Of a DNA stretch of 64,000 bases, positions 10,895 to 22,975 are shown piece after piece. The notes under the pieces are model-generated. The model was not told where the DNA came from. It did no database searches and saw only the letters and a program-made list of their open reading frames with translations. The first letter of the stretch is position 1. Each line of letters starts with the position of its first letter. Source of the DNA: Neocallimastix lanati (nom. inval.) (taxonomy: Eukaryota > Neocallimastigomycota > Neocallimastigomycetes > Neocallimastigales > Neocallimastigaceae); NCBI GenBank assembly GCA_016946835.1, contig JACVTC010000267.1:1-64000 (forward strand). The letters are read 5' to 3'. Both the position numbers and the translations under genes were made by a program.

Positions 10895-11026
10895 ATAATT
10901 TAATTATGATGAAGTATTAATAAATAAATAATTATATATATAACAATAATTTAAATTAAATTAATTCGAAATTTCAAGATTTCGAATTTCAAAAATTATA
11001 ATAATCATTAATTCAAAAATTTAATT

Positions 11027-11081
<55 letters not shown>

Positions 11082-11188
11082 CCAATAATAAATTTTAATA
11101 ACAAAAAAAAAAGAAAAAAAAAAAAAAAAAATTTTATTATAGTTATAGAGACTTCAGGGGACGAAGTCTAATTTAAGTGGGGGCGTCT

Positions 11189-11654
11189 TGATACGTGACC
11201 ACTATAAAAATGGTATTTAGGTAGATTCTTTAGGTTAAAGAAATACTTAAATATTATTGGTCAATAATAATTTTATAATAATATATATAATTTTAGAATA
11301 ATAATTATTAAACGGAGAATTCTTTTATTTATAAGTATATACTTATGATAAATTAATTCACATAAATAGCTATTTTTATATTTTATTTTAGTATAGTTAA
11401 AAAGAGATATTATGTATATTTGAGATAATTAATTATAATATTTATATAAGAGAGTAATAATAATAATTTATGTAATAATTAATAATTAATAATAAATAAA
11501 GAGAACATTAAAAAGATATATTTATTACTTTATTTTGTATTATTGTATGTGTTATTTCTAATTAATATTAGAATATATTATTTTGTCATAATTCCTTATT
11601 GTCATTGCCCATAAATAAATATTAATTTAGATACATAAATAAAATATCGTATCA
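11189..11654 (+). repeat. 3' LTR of gag-only element
   Basis: 466 bp, apparently identical to 8759-9224. It is preceded by AAGTGGGGGCGTCT, a likely polypurine tract. Confidence 0.92.
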
Positions 11655-11658
11655 TTTA

Positions 11659-12555
11659 CTAAATTGTACTTTCCTATATTCTTCATAACCTAAACCTCAT
11701 TGTAAATTTAATTTATTTTGATATAAATTAATTTTAACTTGTAAATAATGTAAATAAATTTTAATTAATTACTTTATTGTTATATTATTAAATATATGTA
11801 TATATTAAAATACAATTATAAATATTAAAATTATACTTTTAAGATACTAAATTATTAAAACTATTAATTAAATATTATTATAAAAATTATTATAAAATTA
11901 TTAAAATTATTAATTAAATATTATTCTAAAAATTATTATAAATTATTAATATTATAAAATTATTAAAATTATTAAATATTATTATAAAAATTTATATATT
12001 ATAACTATTAAATATTATTATAAAATTATTAAGATTATTAATTAAATTTATTATTAAAAATTATTATTAAAAATTTTTACTTATTATAAAAATTACTATT
12101 TAAATATTATCAAATTTATTAATTAAATATTATAAAAATTTTATTTTATTTTGAAAATAATTACAAGTATTATTTAAAATAATTAAAGATTATTAAATTT
12201 ATTATATTAATCTTTAAAAACAATTTATTTAACTTAAAAATATCAAAGAAAATAGTAAAAACTATTTTCTATATATTTATTTTATAATTATTTTTAATTA
12301 AATTATATTTGAATATTATATTATTATATTTATAAAAATTAAAACAAAAATGAATTATTGATATAAAATTAATTCAATAATTCTATAAAATTACTTAAAT
12401 TATAAACAATTAATTATACTTTAAATTTATAAAAAAATATAAATATTGTAACAATTTCTTAAAAATTAAATATGTGTACTTTAAATAAAAAAAAAAAAAA
12501 CTTTTATATTAATAAAAAAAAAATAAAAAAATTTTTAATAAAGAATTAATTTTTT
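11659..12555. other. AT-rich stretch without a gene
   Basis: I see only degenerate TTATTA/AATAT simple sequence here, on both strands, with no frame above about 40 codons and no splice-consistent exon. If the STAG gene upstream had more exons, they should lie here on the minus strand; none is recognisable. Confidence 0.6.
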
Positions 12556-12606
12556 ATTTAAAATCAAAGCAGGGTAATACCCGTCCCCCCCTGCTTGATT
12601 TTAAAT
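12556..12606. repeat. GC-rich inverted repeat (hairpin)
   Basis: ATTTAAAATCAAAGCAGGG (12556-12574) is matched by CCCTGCTTGATTTTAAAT (12589-12606) with one unpaired A. The inner part contains GGGTAATACCC and a C-run. It stands out sharply from the surrounding A+T. Confidence 0.7.
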
Positions 12607-12637
12607 ATCTAAGTGTCAACCCCGAGTCTACCAACTG

Positions 12638-13265
12638 TGATGCATGTCCAGTAAAAATAATAGAAAATAATAGAAAAATTATTTAGAAAAATTATTTAGA
12701 AAAATTATTAATATAAATATTTATTAAAAATTAATTTTATATAATGAATCTTAAAATATATTATTAATATATTATTAAAGATAATTTATTATTATTAATT
12801 ATTAAAATATTAAATTAAATAATAATATTAAAAATATTAAAAGAATTGTTGATAATATAATAAAATTAGTTATATTAATTATATCGGAGATTGAATGTTT
12901 AATTAAATTGATGTTAATATTAAAATAATTTTTAAATAATGTTAAACAAGATGAATTAATAGTTATAAGTAAAAAGTTATGGATATTTATATTTATTAAT
13001 TAATTTTAGTGTTTCGATAAATAAAATTTATAAAATTAGTAAAAAATATAATTATGAAAATAATTTATAAATAAATATTTTCTTTTTTTTTAAGGAATAA
13101 TAATAAAACATGTATTTTTTTTATGATAAAATATAATAAATAAAATAATAAAAGATAAATAAATAAAAAGTAAATATAATTATTGTAATATAATATTCTT
13201 GGAGTAATTCCCTTTTGCACAAACGCCCAACTAACATATACGGTATTTAATAAAATATCGTATCA
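12638..13265 (+). repeat. Solo LTR, diverged relative of the gag-only element
   Basis: It begins TGATGCATGTCCAGTAAAAA (compare TGATACGTGACCACTATAAA at 8759) and ends ATAAAATATCGTATCA, the same end as the 466-bp LTRs. ACTG precedes (12634-12637) and follows (13266-13269) it, a 4-bp target duplication. There is no internal region, so it arose by LTR-LTR recombination or is a relict. Confidence 0.82.
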
Positions 13266-14005
13266 ACTGAAGATTTCGTTACAAATATAAATAATATTTT
13301 ACTATTACAATACATAAATATAAATAAAATTCCATACTTTTATTACATCAGAAATATTCCATAAAATATTGATAGCATTTTCATATGATTCGTAAGAAAA
13401 TTCATTTATTTTTTCTTTTAATGAATCATTAAACCAATCATTAACTTCATTATATAATGAACTAATGGTTTCATTGTTGCTTTTATTGAATAATACAACT
13501 TTATTACAGTATGAAATTTCATTGCCAGATAATTCACCATATTTAACAAGTAACTGTATTAATTTTTTCAATTTCTTCATATTTTTAAATTTTTGCTTTT
13601 GTTGATAATCATTATTATCATCTTCAATTTTGTCCATTTCTTCTTCTTCTTCTTCATTTACTTCCTCATCACTTATACTAACAAGATCATTTAATACATT
13701 TGCACAAATATTATTAAAAAGATGCTTACATTCTTTACTTTCACTTAAGAATAATAATGGAATAATATTTTCATAATCTTCTTCATCCAATAAGCCAAGT
13801 TTTCCAATTTCTCTAATGGTAACTATAGCAAGATTTTGTACAACCTTATTGACTTCTCTTTTAGCCATTTCAAAAATTCTAGATTTAAAACGTTCGATAA
13901 ATGACATGAACATTGACATCCATTCTTCCCCTAATGAAAGAATAGTTATAAAACTGTGTAATGCGTATAATCTTACACGTTCAGACTTTATATAAAAAAT
14001 ATATA

Positions 14006-14449
14006 GCCATGTTGGTCCAGTCGGTTAGGACGATACAGGTTACTGTAGAGGGCGGGGTTCGAATCCTCGGCATGGCACCAAATAATCGGATGAGGTTTCT
14101 ATCCTGGGATATCATGAGACCACACGTGATGTCCATAAGGCTTTCCCTCAGATGATTATTTCACCCAACCCTGATACTACGCTTTGAATTGAAGCATAGA
14201 CCTTGATGATTGTAAAATTTCCAATCGCCAATGATTACACCCACTAGGGAGGAGTTAATGGTTCCGTTCTGATGCTCGTGGTCATTAGAGATATATGTAG
14301 GAACGTTAGGAATGCATCTCCGGGCAGTGTGTAACGACGATTGAGAGCGGCGAAGCTGATATAGTATGCCAATAACTCATCACCTTACAGTTAATTAATA
14401 ACTGTATGGCCATATGGGAGATGGGTACCCATATGTGCAAGTCTATGTT
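14006..14449 (+). mobile_element. SINE-like retroposon with tRNA head
   Basis: A 444-bp GC-richer block flanked by a perfect 15-bp duplication, TATAAAAAATATATA (13991-14005 and 14450-14464). Its first 71 bases fold like a tRNA: acceptor stem GCCATGT/GCATGGC (last pair a wobble), D stem GTCC/GGAC, T arm CGGGG/CCTCG. An A box (14013-14024) and a perfect B box GGTTCGAATCC (14056-14066) lie 31 nt apart. The anticodon arm is abnormal: stem TACAG/CTGTA with a four-base loop. ACCA follows the acceptor stem, as in a mature tRNA. The remaining 370 bases contain several hairpins and no TTTT run, so RNA polymerase III could read through. It lies antisense inside STAG intron 5. Confidence 0.78.
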
Positions 14450-14783
14450 TATAAAAAATATATATCGTTAATAAAATATTATAGTATTTTTAAAATATTT
14501 CGATCGAAATACAATTTATGATAATACTCAAATTTTAAATTATTATAATTTTTATATTACTTTATCAGATAAGAACCACCCAATATATCTAGTATAATTA
14601 TCATTTAAGAAATAAATTGGATATTCTTTGATCCAAAATCTAATATTATTAGCACATTCTATTCTTATAATATCTGTAAAATCTCTATAACGATGAATAA
14701 ATAAACTAAAATACATTTATATATATTCAAGCATTATTTATTAAGATAAGCAAAATTTATAATTTCAATCAAATCAGTATATT

Positions 14784-14898
<115 letters not shown>

Positions 14899-15739
14899 GC
14901 GAATATTAAATAATAATATTATTACTATTATTAAAAAGCAATTTACCCTACAAAGAAGTCATCAATATGTGTATTAAGACGCTCTTTTTTTGCTTGAAGT
15001 TCTTCTATCTTCTTTTCAAGTTGAATTTCTCTTTGACTTCTATTTCGAGAATTTGAACTATTTTTTTTTTTGCTTGCTCTTTATTTATTTGACGTTCAGC
15101 TATTGTTAATTCTGATTGAATTGAATTAGCTACAGCACATAATTCAATACCTAATGATAAACCAATAACTGTTGAAGTATGACAAAATGGTCTGAAATTT
15201 GAACTACTTATAGATATAATCCAAACTTTTAAATTGTCGAAAATCCAATTGTCATCCACATTCATAATTTCATATTGCATTTCTTTTATCCAATCTCTCC
15301 AAAAACGTCTTAATTTACCTATGAAAGTATTTCTTGAATTTCCATTTCCTGTAAATTGTTTTTGCTTAGATATAATTGGATAATCCATCAAACCCTAAAT
15401 AATTTTTTATTTGATAAATATTAATTTATAATTATATTGTTATACTTAAAAATTAATAAATTTTTATTTATATATTATGATTCATATTTACAGCAGCACT
15501 ATCATTTTGAAGTTCTGTTAAAACTTTATTAATATCTTCACGTTCTTCAAAAATATCAGGTGATATTTTTCCTTGACATCCAGATGACTTTGTGATTATT
15601 TTAATTTTTAAGTATTATTATTTCAAAAATATTTAATTATTAAAAAAAAAAAAGAAATAATAATAATAACAATAGTAATAATAGTAATAATAAATTATTT
15701 AATTTTAATATTATTTTTAAAAAAATAATTTAAATATCA

Positions 15740-15773
<34 letters not shown>

Positions 15774-16181
15774 TTATCATTATTATTACTATTATTATTT
15801 AACATACTATTAAAATAAAATTGATAAGTTCCGCCATTGGTTTTGTGTTATCAACCTCATTTATTGCTTCTTTCCATTCTTGAATGGCTAATTTTATTGA
15901 TACTGAATTTGCTGTTGATAGTTGAAGAATTTCAAAAAAATTATTAACTTGATTATTTTCATCCACACTGTCTACCATTTTCCTTTTTTTGGAAGAATTT
16001 TTTATCTTTGATAATTGTTTGGAAGATCCTTTTTATTAAAATAATTATAATTAAATATACATAAATATATATTTTAAACAAAGATCTTCGATATAAATTA
16101 AAAAAAATAGTATTCTTTTTAATTTTATTTACCTCTGCCATTGGCTTTCGATGACCGGGATTGCCTTGAATGTTTCGACAT

Positions 16182-16784
16182 TCTATTTGATAGTATTATT
16201 AGTATACATATTTAATATATTTAAATTAATTATATAATTAATTTATTATAATAACGTATTTATAAAAGCATGAAATTTCAAATTAAGTATCTTTTAAAAT
16301 ATATTTATTTTTCATAATTTCGTTTTTATAAAGTTATAAAAGAAAATTAAAAATTTAATTTTTTTTATTATTAGTTAGAAATAATAATGATAACAATAAT
16401 TAAATAATCTAGGAAATGCATATATATATTATTAAAAAATAAAGTTTTATTCACATTTAACTTTATTTTAATCGATTTTTTCTAATTATTAAATTTAATA
16501 TTAAAAGGGGATTATTTATATGGCTTTTATCCTTCATATTATTAATTTTAATTCTTATTTTCATAGAAATAACATTTATTAATAAATACATATATTTTTG
16601 AAATATAATGATAAAATTACAAAAATTACTTATTTCAATATAATTTTTTTTATCTTTTTATCTTTTAATAGTGAATAATAAAACAGAACAATTTTTCTAT
16701 TTTTTATTTTTTTTTATATAAAATAAAATTTTAATTATGATATATATCATTAATATAATACCTTTTTTTAACTTTTATTATTAT

Positions 16785-16821
<37 letters not shown>

Positions 16822-16910
16822 CAAATATATATTAAATTGTATAATTAAAAATTTTTTTTATAAAGACGACTATGAAATAAAATTTTTTGAAATTATTACA
16901 CAATTAAATC
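16182..16910. other. Upstream region of STAG, no gene seen
   Basis: AT-rich with A and T homopolymers (for example 16789-16818). It would contain the STAG promoter; no specific element is recognisable. Confidence 0.5.
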
Positions 16911-16959
16911 ATTTTATTTTACAATATATTTTTATATTAAAAATAATTAAATAATATAT
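16911..16959. repeat. 49-bp direct repeat, left copy
   Basis: Identical to 22976-23024. The pair brackets the copia remnant between them. Confidence 0.85.
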
Positions 16960-17734
16960 TTTAGATAAGCCCTGCTATTAATGCTCAATTTGTACAACAC
17001 TTATCACAGTAATACACAATAAATAAATTTACAAAATTTTTCTTGTTTTTATAAACTTTATTTATCTATATTAATGGCCGTGGCCTTTTAAAAAAATATT
17101 CTAATAGTACATTTATATCAAATTTAAAATAATTTACTACAAAAAATTTTATGATTCAAAACATTATAAAATAATTGGTTAAAAATAATTGTTTTATTTT
17201 GTTAAAAATCTAGCACTCCCTCCTCAAAATAAAATAATTATAAATTAAGGAGAGATAGTTTTTCTTATCCAGTCCTAACATATTATAACATCCAAATTTG
17301 TTCAGTTTTAACTTCAGTTTGCTAGAAAAAGTCCCAATAAAACATGTTAATCGCCTATTCGTGCACCATAGATACTAAAATAAATAACATCCATAATCCA
17401 ATAATTTCTATGCGAGACGAACCGATTCTTCCATGCCTTTTTCTTAGTCAGATTAGTTATTCCTTAAAACAAAATCCTTCCAGTCACAGTAGTTATTTCC
17501 CGAAAAGTAGTGACAACCATTTTTACTAGTATTAAGTGATGAGTCATTTGAGACTCTTAATCTTTTAAGAAGTCCAACTAATAATGCTCAATGATGTACG
17601 AAAATATTTTAATATAAACTTTATTTAATAGAGAAATTTATTATTTATCTGAAATAATAAATTTAATTACACAAAAAATTTATTTTGTTTACTTTTTTAT
17701 TTATTAAAACAATTATTATGAATATAACACCTTC
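16960..17734 (-). pseudogene. Decayed 3' end of a copia element
   Basis: On the minus strand a purine tract (TTTTGAGGAGGGAGTGC, about 17216-17232) sits where the 3' LTR of a copia element would start. It resembles the tract before the LTR at 18153. The sequence before it has many stops and only faint RNase H-like pieces. No intact frame remains. Confidence 0.4.
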
Positions 17735-17762
17735 TTGTTATATTTTTAAAATAAAAATTTTT

Positions 17763-17801
<39 letters not shown>

Positions 17802-17906
17802 CTAAACTACTCTTAAAAAAAATAAAAATTATTTTATTTTTATTTTTATTTATATATATATATATATTTTTTTTTTTAATCATACTATATTTGTATTAAT
17901 GACTAA

Positions 17907-17953
<47 letters not shown>

Positions 17954-18153
17954 TATTGTTATATTAACATACTCTTCTGTTTACTTCCTTTTATTGGAAG
18001 GGCTCTTTAAATGACTAAATTAATTTAATATAAATCAATATTTAATTTAATTAATATTAGATAATAATTATGTAATAATAATTTCATACATTCGTACGAA
18101 AAAAAAAAATTTTGTAATTTTGATGAAAGGAATTTTAGTTTGAAAATATAACA
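17735..18153 (-). repeat. 3' LTR of minus-strand copia element
   Basis: 419 bp bounded by an 11-bp perfect inverted repeat (TGTTATATTTT). On the minus strand it follows the pol stop (18173) and a purine tract (TTTGAGAGTGGAG). Long T and TA runs lie inside it. Confidence 0.75.
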
Positions 18154-18172
18154 CTCCACTCTCAAAGTGAAA

Positions 18173-19860
18173 TTACTTTAAGCAAAATAACAAAAAACTA
18201 AAATTAGTAATAGAAAGTGTTGTCAATAAAATAATTAAAAGATTCCTTGTTGATTTTTTTGTTAAGATATCAGCAAGCATATTATTAGAATTAATGTGTG
18301 AAATATTAATGATATCTTCTTTTATATAATCCATGACAAATGAATAATCTATATCAAAATGTCTTGATGAGTTTGTTCTTTTTTCATTAGTTAATATTTT
18401 AATATTACTAAGGTTATCACAATATATTTGGAATAATAAAACTTTTCCTTCAATTTCTTTATTTAAGTTATTTAGCCAAATGATTTTTTCAATCAAATCG
18501 GCAGTTGCATTAAATTCAGCTTCAGTTGTACTTCTTGCAGTGAATTTCTGTTTTTTTGATTTCCAACAGATTGGGGCACATCCAATATATATTATATAAC
18601 CGGTAGTTGATTTCGCCCCATAATCATTATTCTTTGGTCCAAAGATAGCATCTGAGTATGCAACTATGTCTTCTTTATTATTAAATTTTAGAAAGTAATT
18701 TTTTGTTTTATTTAAGTATAATAAAACATTTATTATCATTTTCCAATCCCTTACAGTAAGATTATTCCTTCTGGTAGATAATTTACTAATTGTTTCACTA
18801 ATATCAGGTCTTGTACATCTTGCTAAGTGTATTAGTGACCCTAGAGCCGATCTATATTTAGTAGGATCAATTTCAATATTGTTCTTCTCATTATCAGATA
18901 TTTCCGAGTAAGGGTTGTCCTTTTCTCCAGTAATATTATATTCATCTAGTTTGTTTTGAATATACTTGGATTGATCCATATTGTATTCTCCTTCAGTTGT
19001 TTTTGTAATTCTTATACCTAAGATATAGTTAATTTCATCAACTTTTGAGACAGTATATAAATCTTTAATTTTCTTAATGGTGTCTTGTATGTTGTCAAGA
19101 TTACCAATGATAACCATGTCATCAACATAAAGTCCAATAATTATCAAATTATTATTGTCTATAATTTTATAATATATATTAGTATCGGCGTAAGTTCTGG
19201 TGAATCCTAATTTTTTAACTAGAAAGTTATTGATTTCTTCATACCATAATTTTCCATCTTGTTTTAGTCCATACAAAGCTTTATTAAGTTTCCAACAGTA
19301 ACCTTCTTCATAGTCTGGATGTAATGTGGGGATTTCAGTGTAGATGTTTGTATCTATTTTAGAATTGAGATAGGCACCTTTTATATCTAATTGGTAACAA
19401 TCATAAGAATGCCTAGCATCATAAGCAATTAGGTACCTCAATGATTCATAGGCAAGGGTAGGAGAATATGTAGTAAAATAATCTACATTTTTCTTTTGTG
19501 TATATCCTTTAGCCACTAACCTAGCTTTGAATTTTTTTACATTATTATTCTCGTTTGTTTTCAATGAAAAGATCCATTTTAATTTAATTAATTTTCTATT
19601 TTTATCAATCTGATTCAAATTTATTTTTGTTGTTGTTTTATGTATATCATAATTTTCCAGTTCTTCATTAATTGCAAGAATCCAGAATTCTCTATATTTA
19701 CTTTTTAATGCTTCATGAATTGTATTGGGAATGAATACTTCACTAGCGTTTATGTTGGGTAATTTATCCCATGTTTCATTATAGAATGATTCACCATTGC
19801 TTACATTTCTCTCAAGCCTTTTAGTTCGATGATTGTATTCGTCATTTAATGAGGAGTCAG
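18173..19860 (-). pseudogene. pol: Copia reverse transcriptase and RNase H
   Basis: Ty1/copia RT-RNase H. The frame starts inside pol; an open stretch from about 19860 to 18173 covers it, in a different frame from the integrase part upstream, so one frameshift near 19860 separates them. Motifs in order: FKARLVAKGYTQ, the QLDIKGAYLN motif, ALYGLKQ, the YVDD active site, then RNase H with AYSDA, TTEAEF, HFDIDYSF and DILTKK close to the C-terminus. RNase H at the C-terminus after RT, with integrase upstream, is the copia order. RT itself shows no stop. Confidence 0.88.
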
Positions 19861-20967
19861 AGTAATTTTCGTTTGATATTCAATTTTCTAACATTCAGTG
19901 GTACAAAATCGCTTGATGTATCATAATTATTTTCAACATCACTTTCTGTGTCACTTACATAATTATTGTCATTTTTTATTTCTCCCACAACTGCGCCACT
20001 AGTATTATTATTATTATTTTTATTATTATTATTATTTTCTTCTACGACATTATTATTATTCTCAATACTCTTAATTTTATTTATCATTGCATTTGACGTA
20101 TCTGGTCCATTGTTTTCTTTATCTTTATTATCTTTATTCACATAACAATCATTTTTAATGTTTATTTCCTCATTATCCTCATCATTTGTGCATGAAGAAT
20201 AATTTTCTAAATCGCATTTATTATCTAAATCGCCAATTATATCTTCAAGTATTATTTCTTGGTAAAATTCGATGTTATTCAGGTCTTCGATATCCTCACT
20301 CACAATATCTTTATTTATATGGAAAGTATTAATATCTTTAGATTTAATAAATTTTGTTTCATAAAATTCTACATTTCTACGTAGATAGATTGCGACACTC
20401 TGTAGATCAAGAATTTTGTAGGCATTAGCATTTTCTGCTCTGCCTAAATTTATTCCGTATTTTTTGAATATATGTAATTTATTTAAGTTTTCCTGTCTAT
20501 CATAAGTAACAAAACAGCCAAAAGCTCTTAATTTGTCATATCTAATAATATGTTCTTGACCATACCATTCAAGGTCAGGTATATTATTATTAATGCCTTT
20601 ATGAGGAATAATATTTTTTACATCTACAGCAGTTTTGATTGCATAAGGCCAATATTTTAGGTTTAAATTAGCATATCTTAATATAGATTTAACACAATTT
20701 TCCAGTGATCTATTATTACGTTCTGATCTTCCAAGTTCTTCAGGATTTCTTGGGGCAGATGATAAGTGAATTGAACCATGATTATCATATAATTCATTTA
20801 ATAGAGGAGTACTATATTCCGGTGCACAATCTGTTTTGAAATATTTTATATTAATATCAAAGTGGGTTTTCAAATACTTGAAAAATTTTATGATTACACT
20901 TCCGACCTCTCTTTTACTAGCAATATTGTAAATCCATAATTTTCTAGAAAAATTGTCCACAAATAGT
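19857..20967 (-). pseudogene. pol: Copia integrase, second part
   Basis: Begins at DNFSRKLW, just after the first catalytic Asp region. It contains the second Asp (YFKTDCAPEYS) and the Glu region (NPEELGRSERNNRSLE), then the copia-type C-terminal segment (WPYAIKTAVDVKNIIPHK) and a long acidic Asn/Asp-rich linker before RT. The first part of the integrase lies beyond the solo LTR at 20973-21744, which interrupted a continuous frame. It ends with a frameshift at 19857. Confidence 0.87.
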
Positions 20968-20972
20968 ACGGA

Positions 20973-21744
20973 TGTAAAGATATCTTTATATCTTTAATAA
21001 ATTTATGTAATTCATTATTACATTAATTTATGTATGAAATTTTTTCCACGATATCTTGAATATAATTATGTAATTTACATTAATTTATGAATTAAAACAT
21101 ATTTCAATAAATTTATGTAAACGAAAAATCATACATCAAATTTACGTACATGAATTAAATACTTTAAATAATTATTTCTCCTTAAAATTAATAATTGAAA
21201 TTTAAAATTATAAATTAGAACTTAAATTATTTAAATTTATATTTATTAAATATGAAATTAAATAATTTAGTCACAAAAAATTCGCCAAATCTGTTATTGT
21301 TAAATTTTTATTTATTTAAATAGTATAGTTTAATATTATTAATAGTTTTTAGTTTAATTTTAAATTAGTTAAAATATTTAAATAATTATAATAAAAAATA
21401 GTTATAATAAAAAATAGTTAATTAGAAAATTATACTATAATTAAGTTTTAGTTTAAATATTTTATTATTTTATAAAATTAATTATAATTAATTTTTAAAT
21501 TGAATATATGTAAATTAAATTAATTTAATATATTAGAATATAATTAAGAAAAAATATAAATATTGTAAATTTTCTTTAATTGAAAAAATGTAATTTTTAT
21601 TTTTTATAAGTTGATAGTTCATAACATAATAAGAACTATTTAATAAAAGATTTTTCACAAACCAATTATTTTTAATAAAAAGAATTTATTTTATAATAGT
21701 GTTTTTGTATTATTATAATCTGTTTTAACATAAAACACTTTATA
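20973..21744. repeat. Solo LTR (family TGTAAAG) inside copia integrase
   Basis: 772 bp starting TGTAAAG and ending CTTTATA, flanked by the 5-bp duplication ACGGA (20968-20972 and 21745-21749). Removing it restores a continuous integrase frame. It has TATAAATA near 21555, like the LTR at 27022, which belongs to the same family. Confidence 0.85.
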
Positions 21745-21749
21745 ACGGA

Positions 21750-22426
21750 GTAGTTTTCTCCATTTATTCCTTCAACTCCCTTCCTTCCTTTGTTAAATTC
21801 TAAGAGGTCACTATATATCAGATCTCCCCTAGATTTTGATCTAAGATTACTAGCTCTGTTAGGTAGTTTAGTAATTTTTGATTTATTACAATCCTTACAT
21901 GTTTTTAAGGACAATTTGATATTTTTTTTCCTTTTATTAAATTATTGGCATCATAATGTAAAAATCTATTATGCCAAATAATTTTGTTTAATTTATCATT
22001 TACAGGTTCCACTAAATTGCTTTCAATTATATTATCATTTTGAGGATTTTCATTTTTTGTTGTTATTTTGAATAGTCCATTATCAATTTCAATTGTATCA
22101 ATTGAATTTTTTATATTTAATTGTTTAATATTGTCTTTAAATAATTTCATATATTTTATGTTATTTTGATTGTAAAATAAGCAGTTGATATTATTATCTA
22201 ATAAATCTATGATAGATAATAAATTCCTTCTGCCGTTTTCAAAAAGAATGGCATTCAATATTTAATGTTTCTGTTCCTATTTTTATTTTTAATTTTCCAG
22301 AAATATTAGATTTGTTTATTTCATTATTTAAAAAATTAATTAATGTATTTTTTAATTCTTTCGTTTTTAATATTTCAGGATTATTGATTATGGTCTGAGT
22401 GGTCCCTGAATCAACCACCCATTCAA
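21750..22426 (-). pseudogene. pol: Copia protease to integrase zinc region, frameshifted
   Basis: Reading on the minus strand: aspartic protease motif WVVDSGTTQ near 22400, then a spacer, the GAG-pre-integrase/zinc region (WHNRFLH...CKDCNKSK) and the start of the integrase core (GDLIYSDLLEF). At least two single-base frameshifts break it, one near 22425 at a T-run after gag and one near 21910. Confidence 0.8.
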
Positions 22427-22965
22427 TTAAAAATTATTGTTGTCATTGGAACCTTCGACATTTACTTCAACGTTATAATTCTCTTCTTCTTTCTTTCTTT
22501 CTTTTTCATTCAATTTTTTCTTTTCGTTTTTCTTCCAGTTAAAAAAGGAGTCCTTCATGTTGCACTGATAGAGAACATGTTCAGTTGAACCATAGAGAAG
22601 ACACCTTTTTTTATATAAAGGTTGTGCATCATATGGTTGATTATTGGATCTAATTTCTCCCAAATTTTTCTTGGTGTTTAAAGTGTTAGTTTCATTTTCT
22701 CTTAAAAATAATTCTATTATTTGTTTAATGATATTCATTTCTTCATCTTTGACTACAGCATAAGTTAATCTCTCATAAACACTCGGGTAGTACTGTTTAA
22801 AGCTCATACGTAAATAATATAGTTTATTATTGCTTTCAATCTTATCAAATAGAAGATTTATTTTTAACATGACTTTGCAGTAACGTTTCCACAAGTTCTC
22901 GAAATCGGCAATGTATGTTCTAACTTCTGCTCCCTTATAAACTAATTCTTCTAGATTTCTTTTAT
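22427..22965 (-). pseudogene. gag: Copia gag, 5'-truncated
   Basis: UBN2/gag-like sequence (ADFENLWKRYCKVM, then LRMSFKQYYPSVYERLTYAV) with a degenerate zinc knuckle in which the second Cys is lost (CLLYGSTEHVLYQC). The frame is open upstream to about 22965, where homology stops at the 49-bp repeat and LTR-like sequence, so the N-terminus is missing. Confidence 0.75.
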
Positions 22966-22975
22966 ACTTTTTATT

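Larger units (their letters stand above)
8759..11654 (+). mobile_element. Gag-only non-autonomous LTR retrotransposon
   Basis: Two LTRs of exactly 466 bp (8759-9224 and 11189-11654) that look identical, bounded by perfect TGATACG/CGTATCA inverted repeats. TTTA flanks both sides (8755-8758 and 11655-11658). The interior of about 2 kb encodes only one gag-like protein. There is no protease, RT or integrase, so it must borrow them. The shared start of its primer-binding site and a similar G-rich tract before the 3' LTR make a gypsy relative the likely helper. Confidence 0.9.

Noticed and set aside
14006-14080. Ordinary tRNA gene
   Set aside because: The anticodon stem closes on a four-base loop, CCA is encoded, and a 15-bp duplication flanks a 444-bp unit, so a SINE-like element fits better.
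17344-17529. Plus-strand open frame of 61 codons
   Set aside because: No splice or domain support; the region reads as decayed minus-strand copia sequence.
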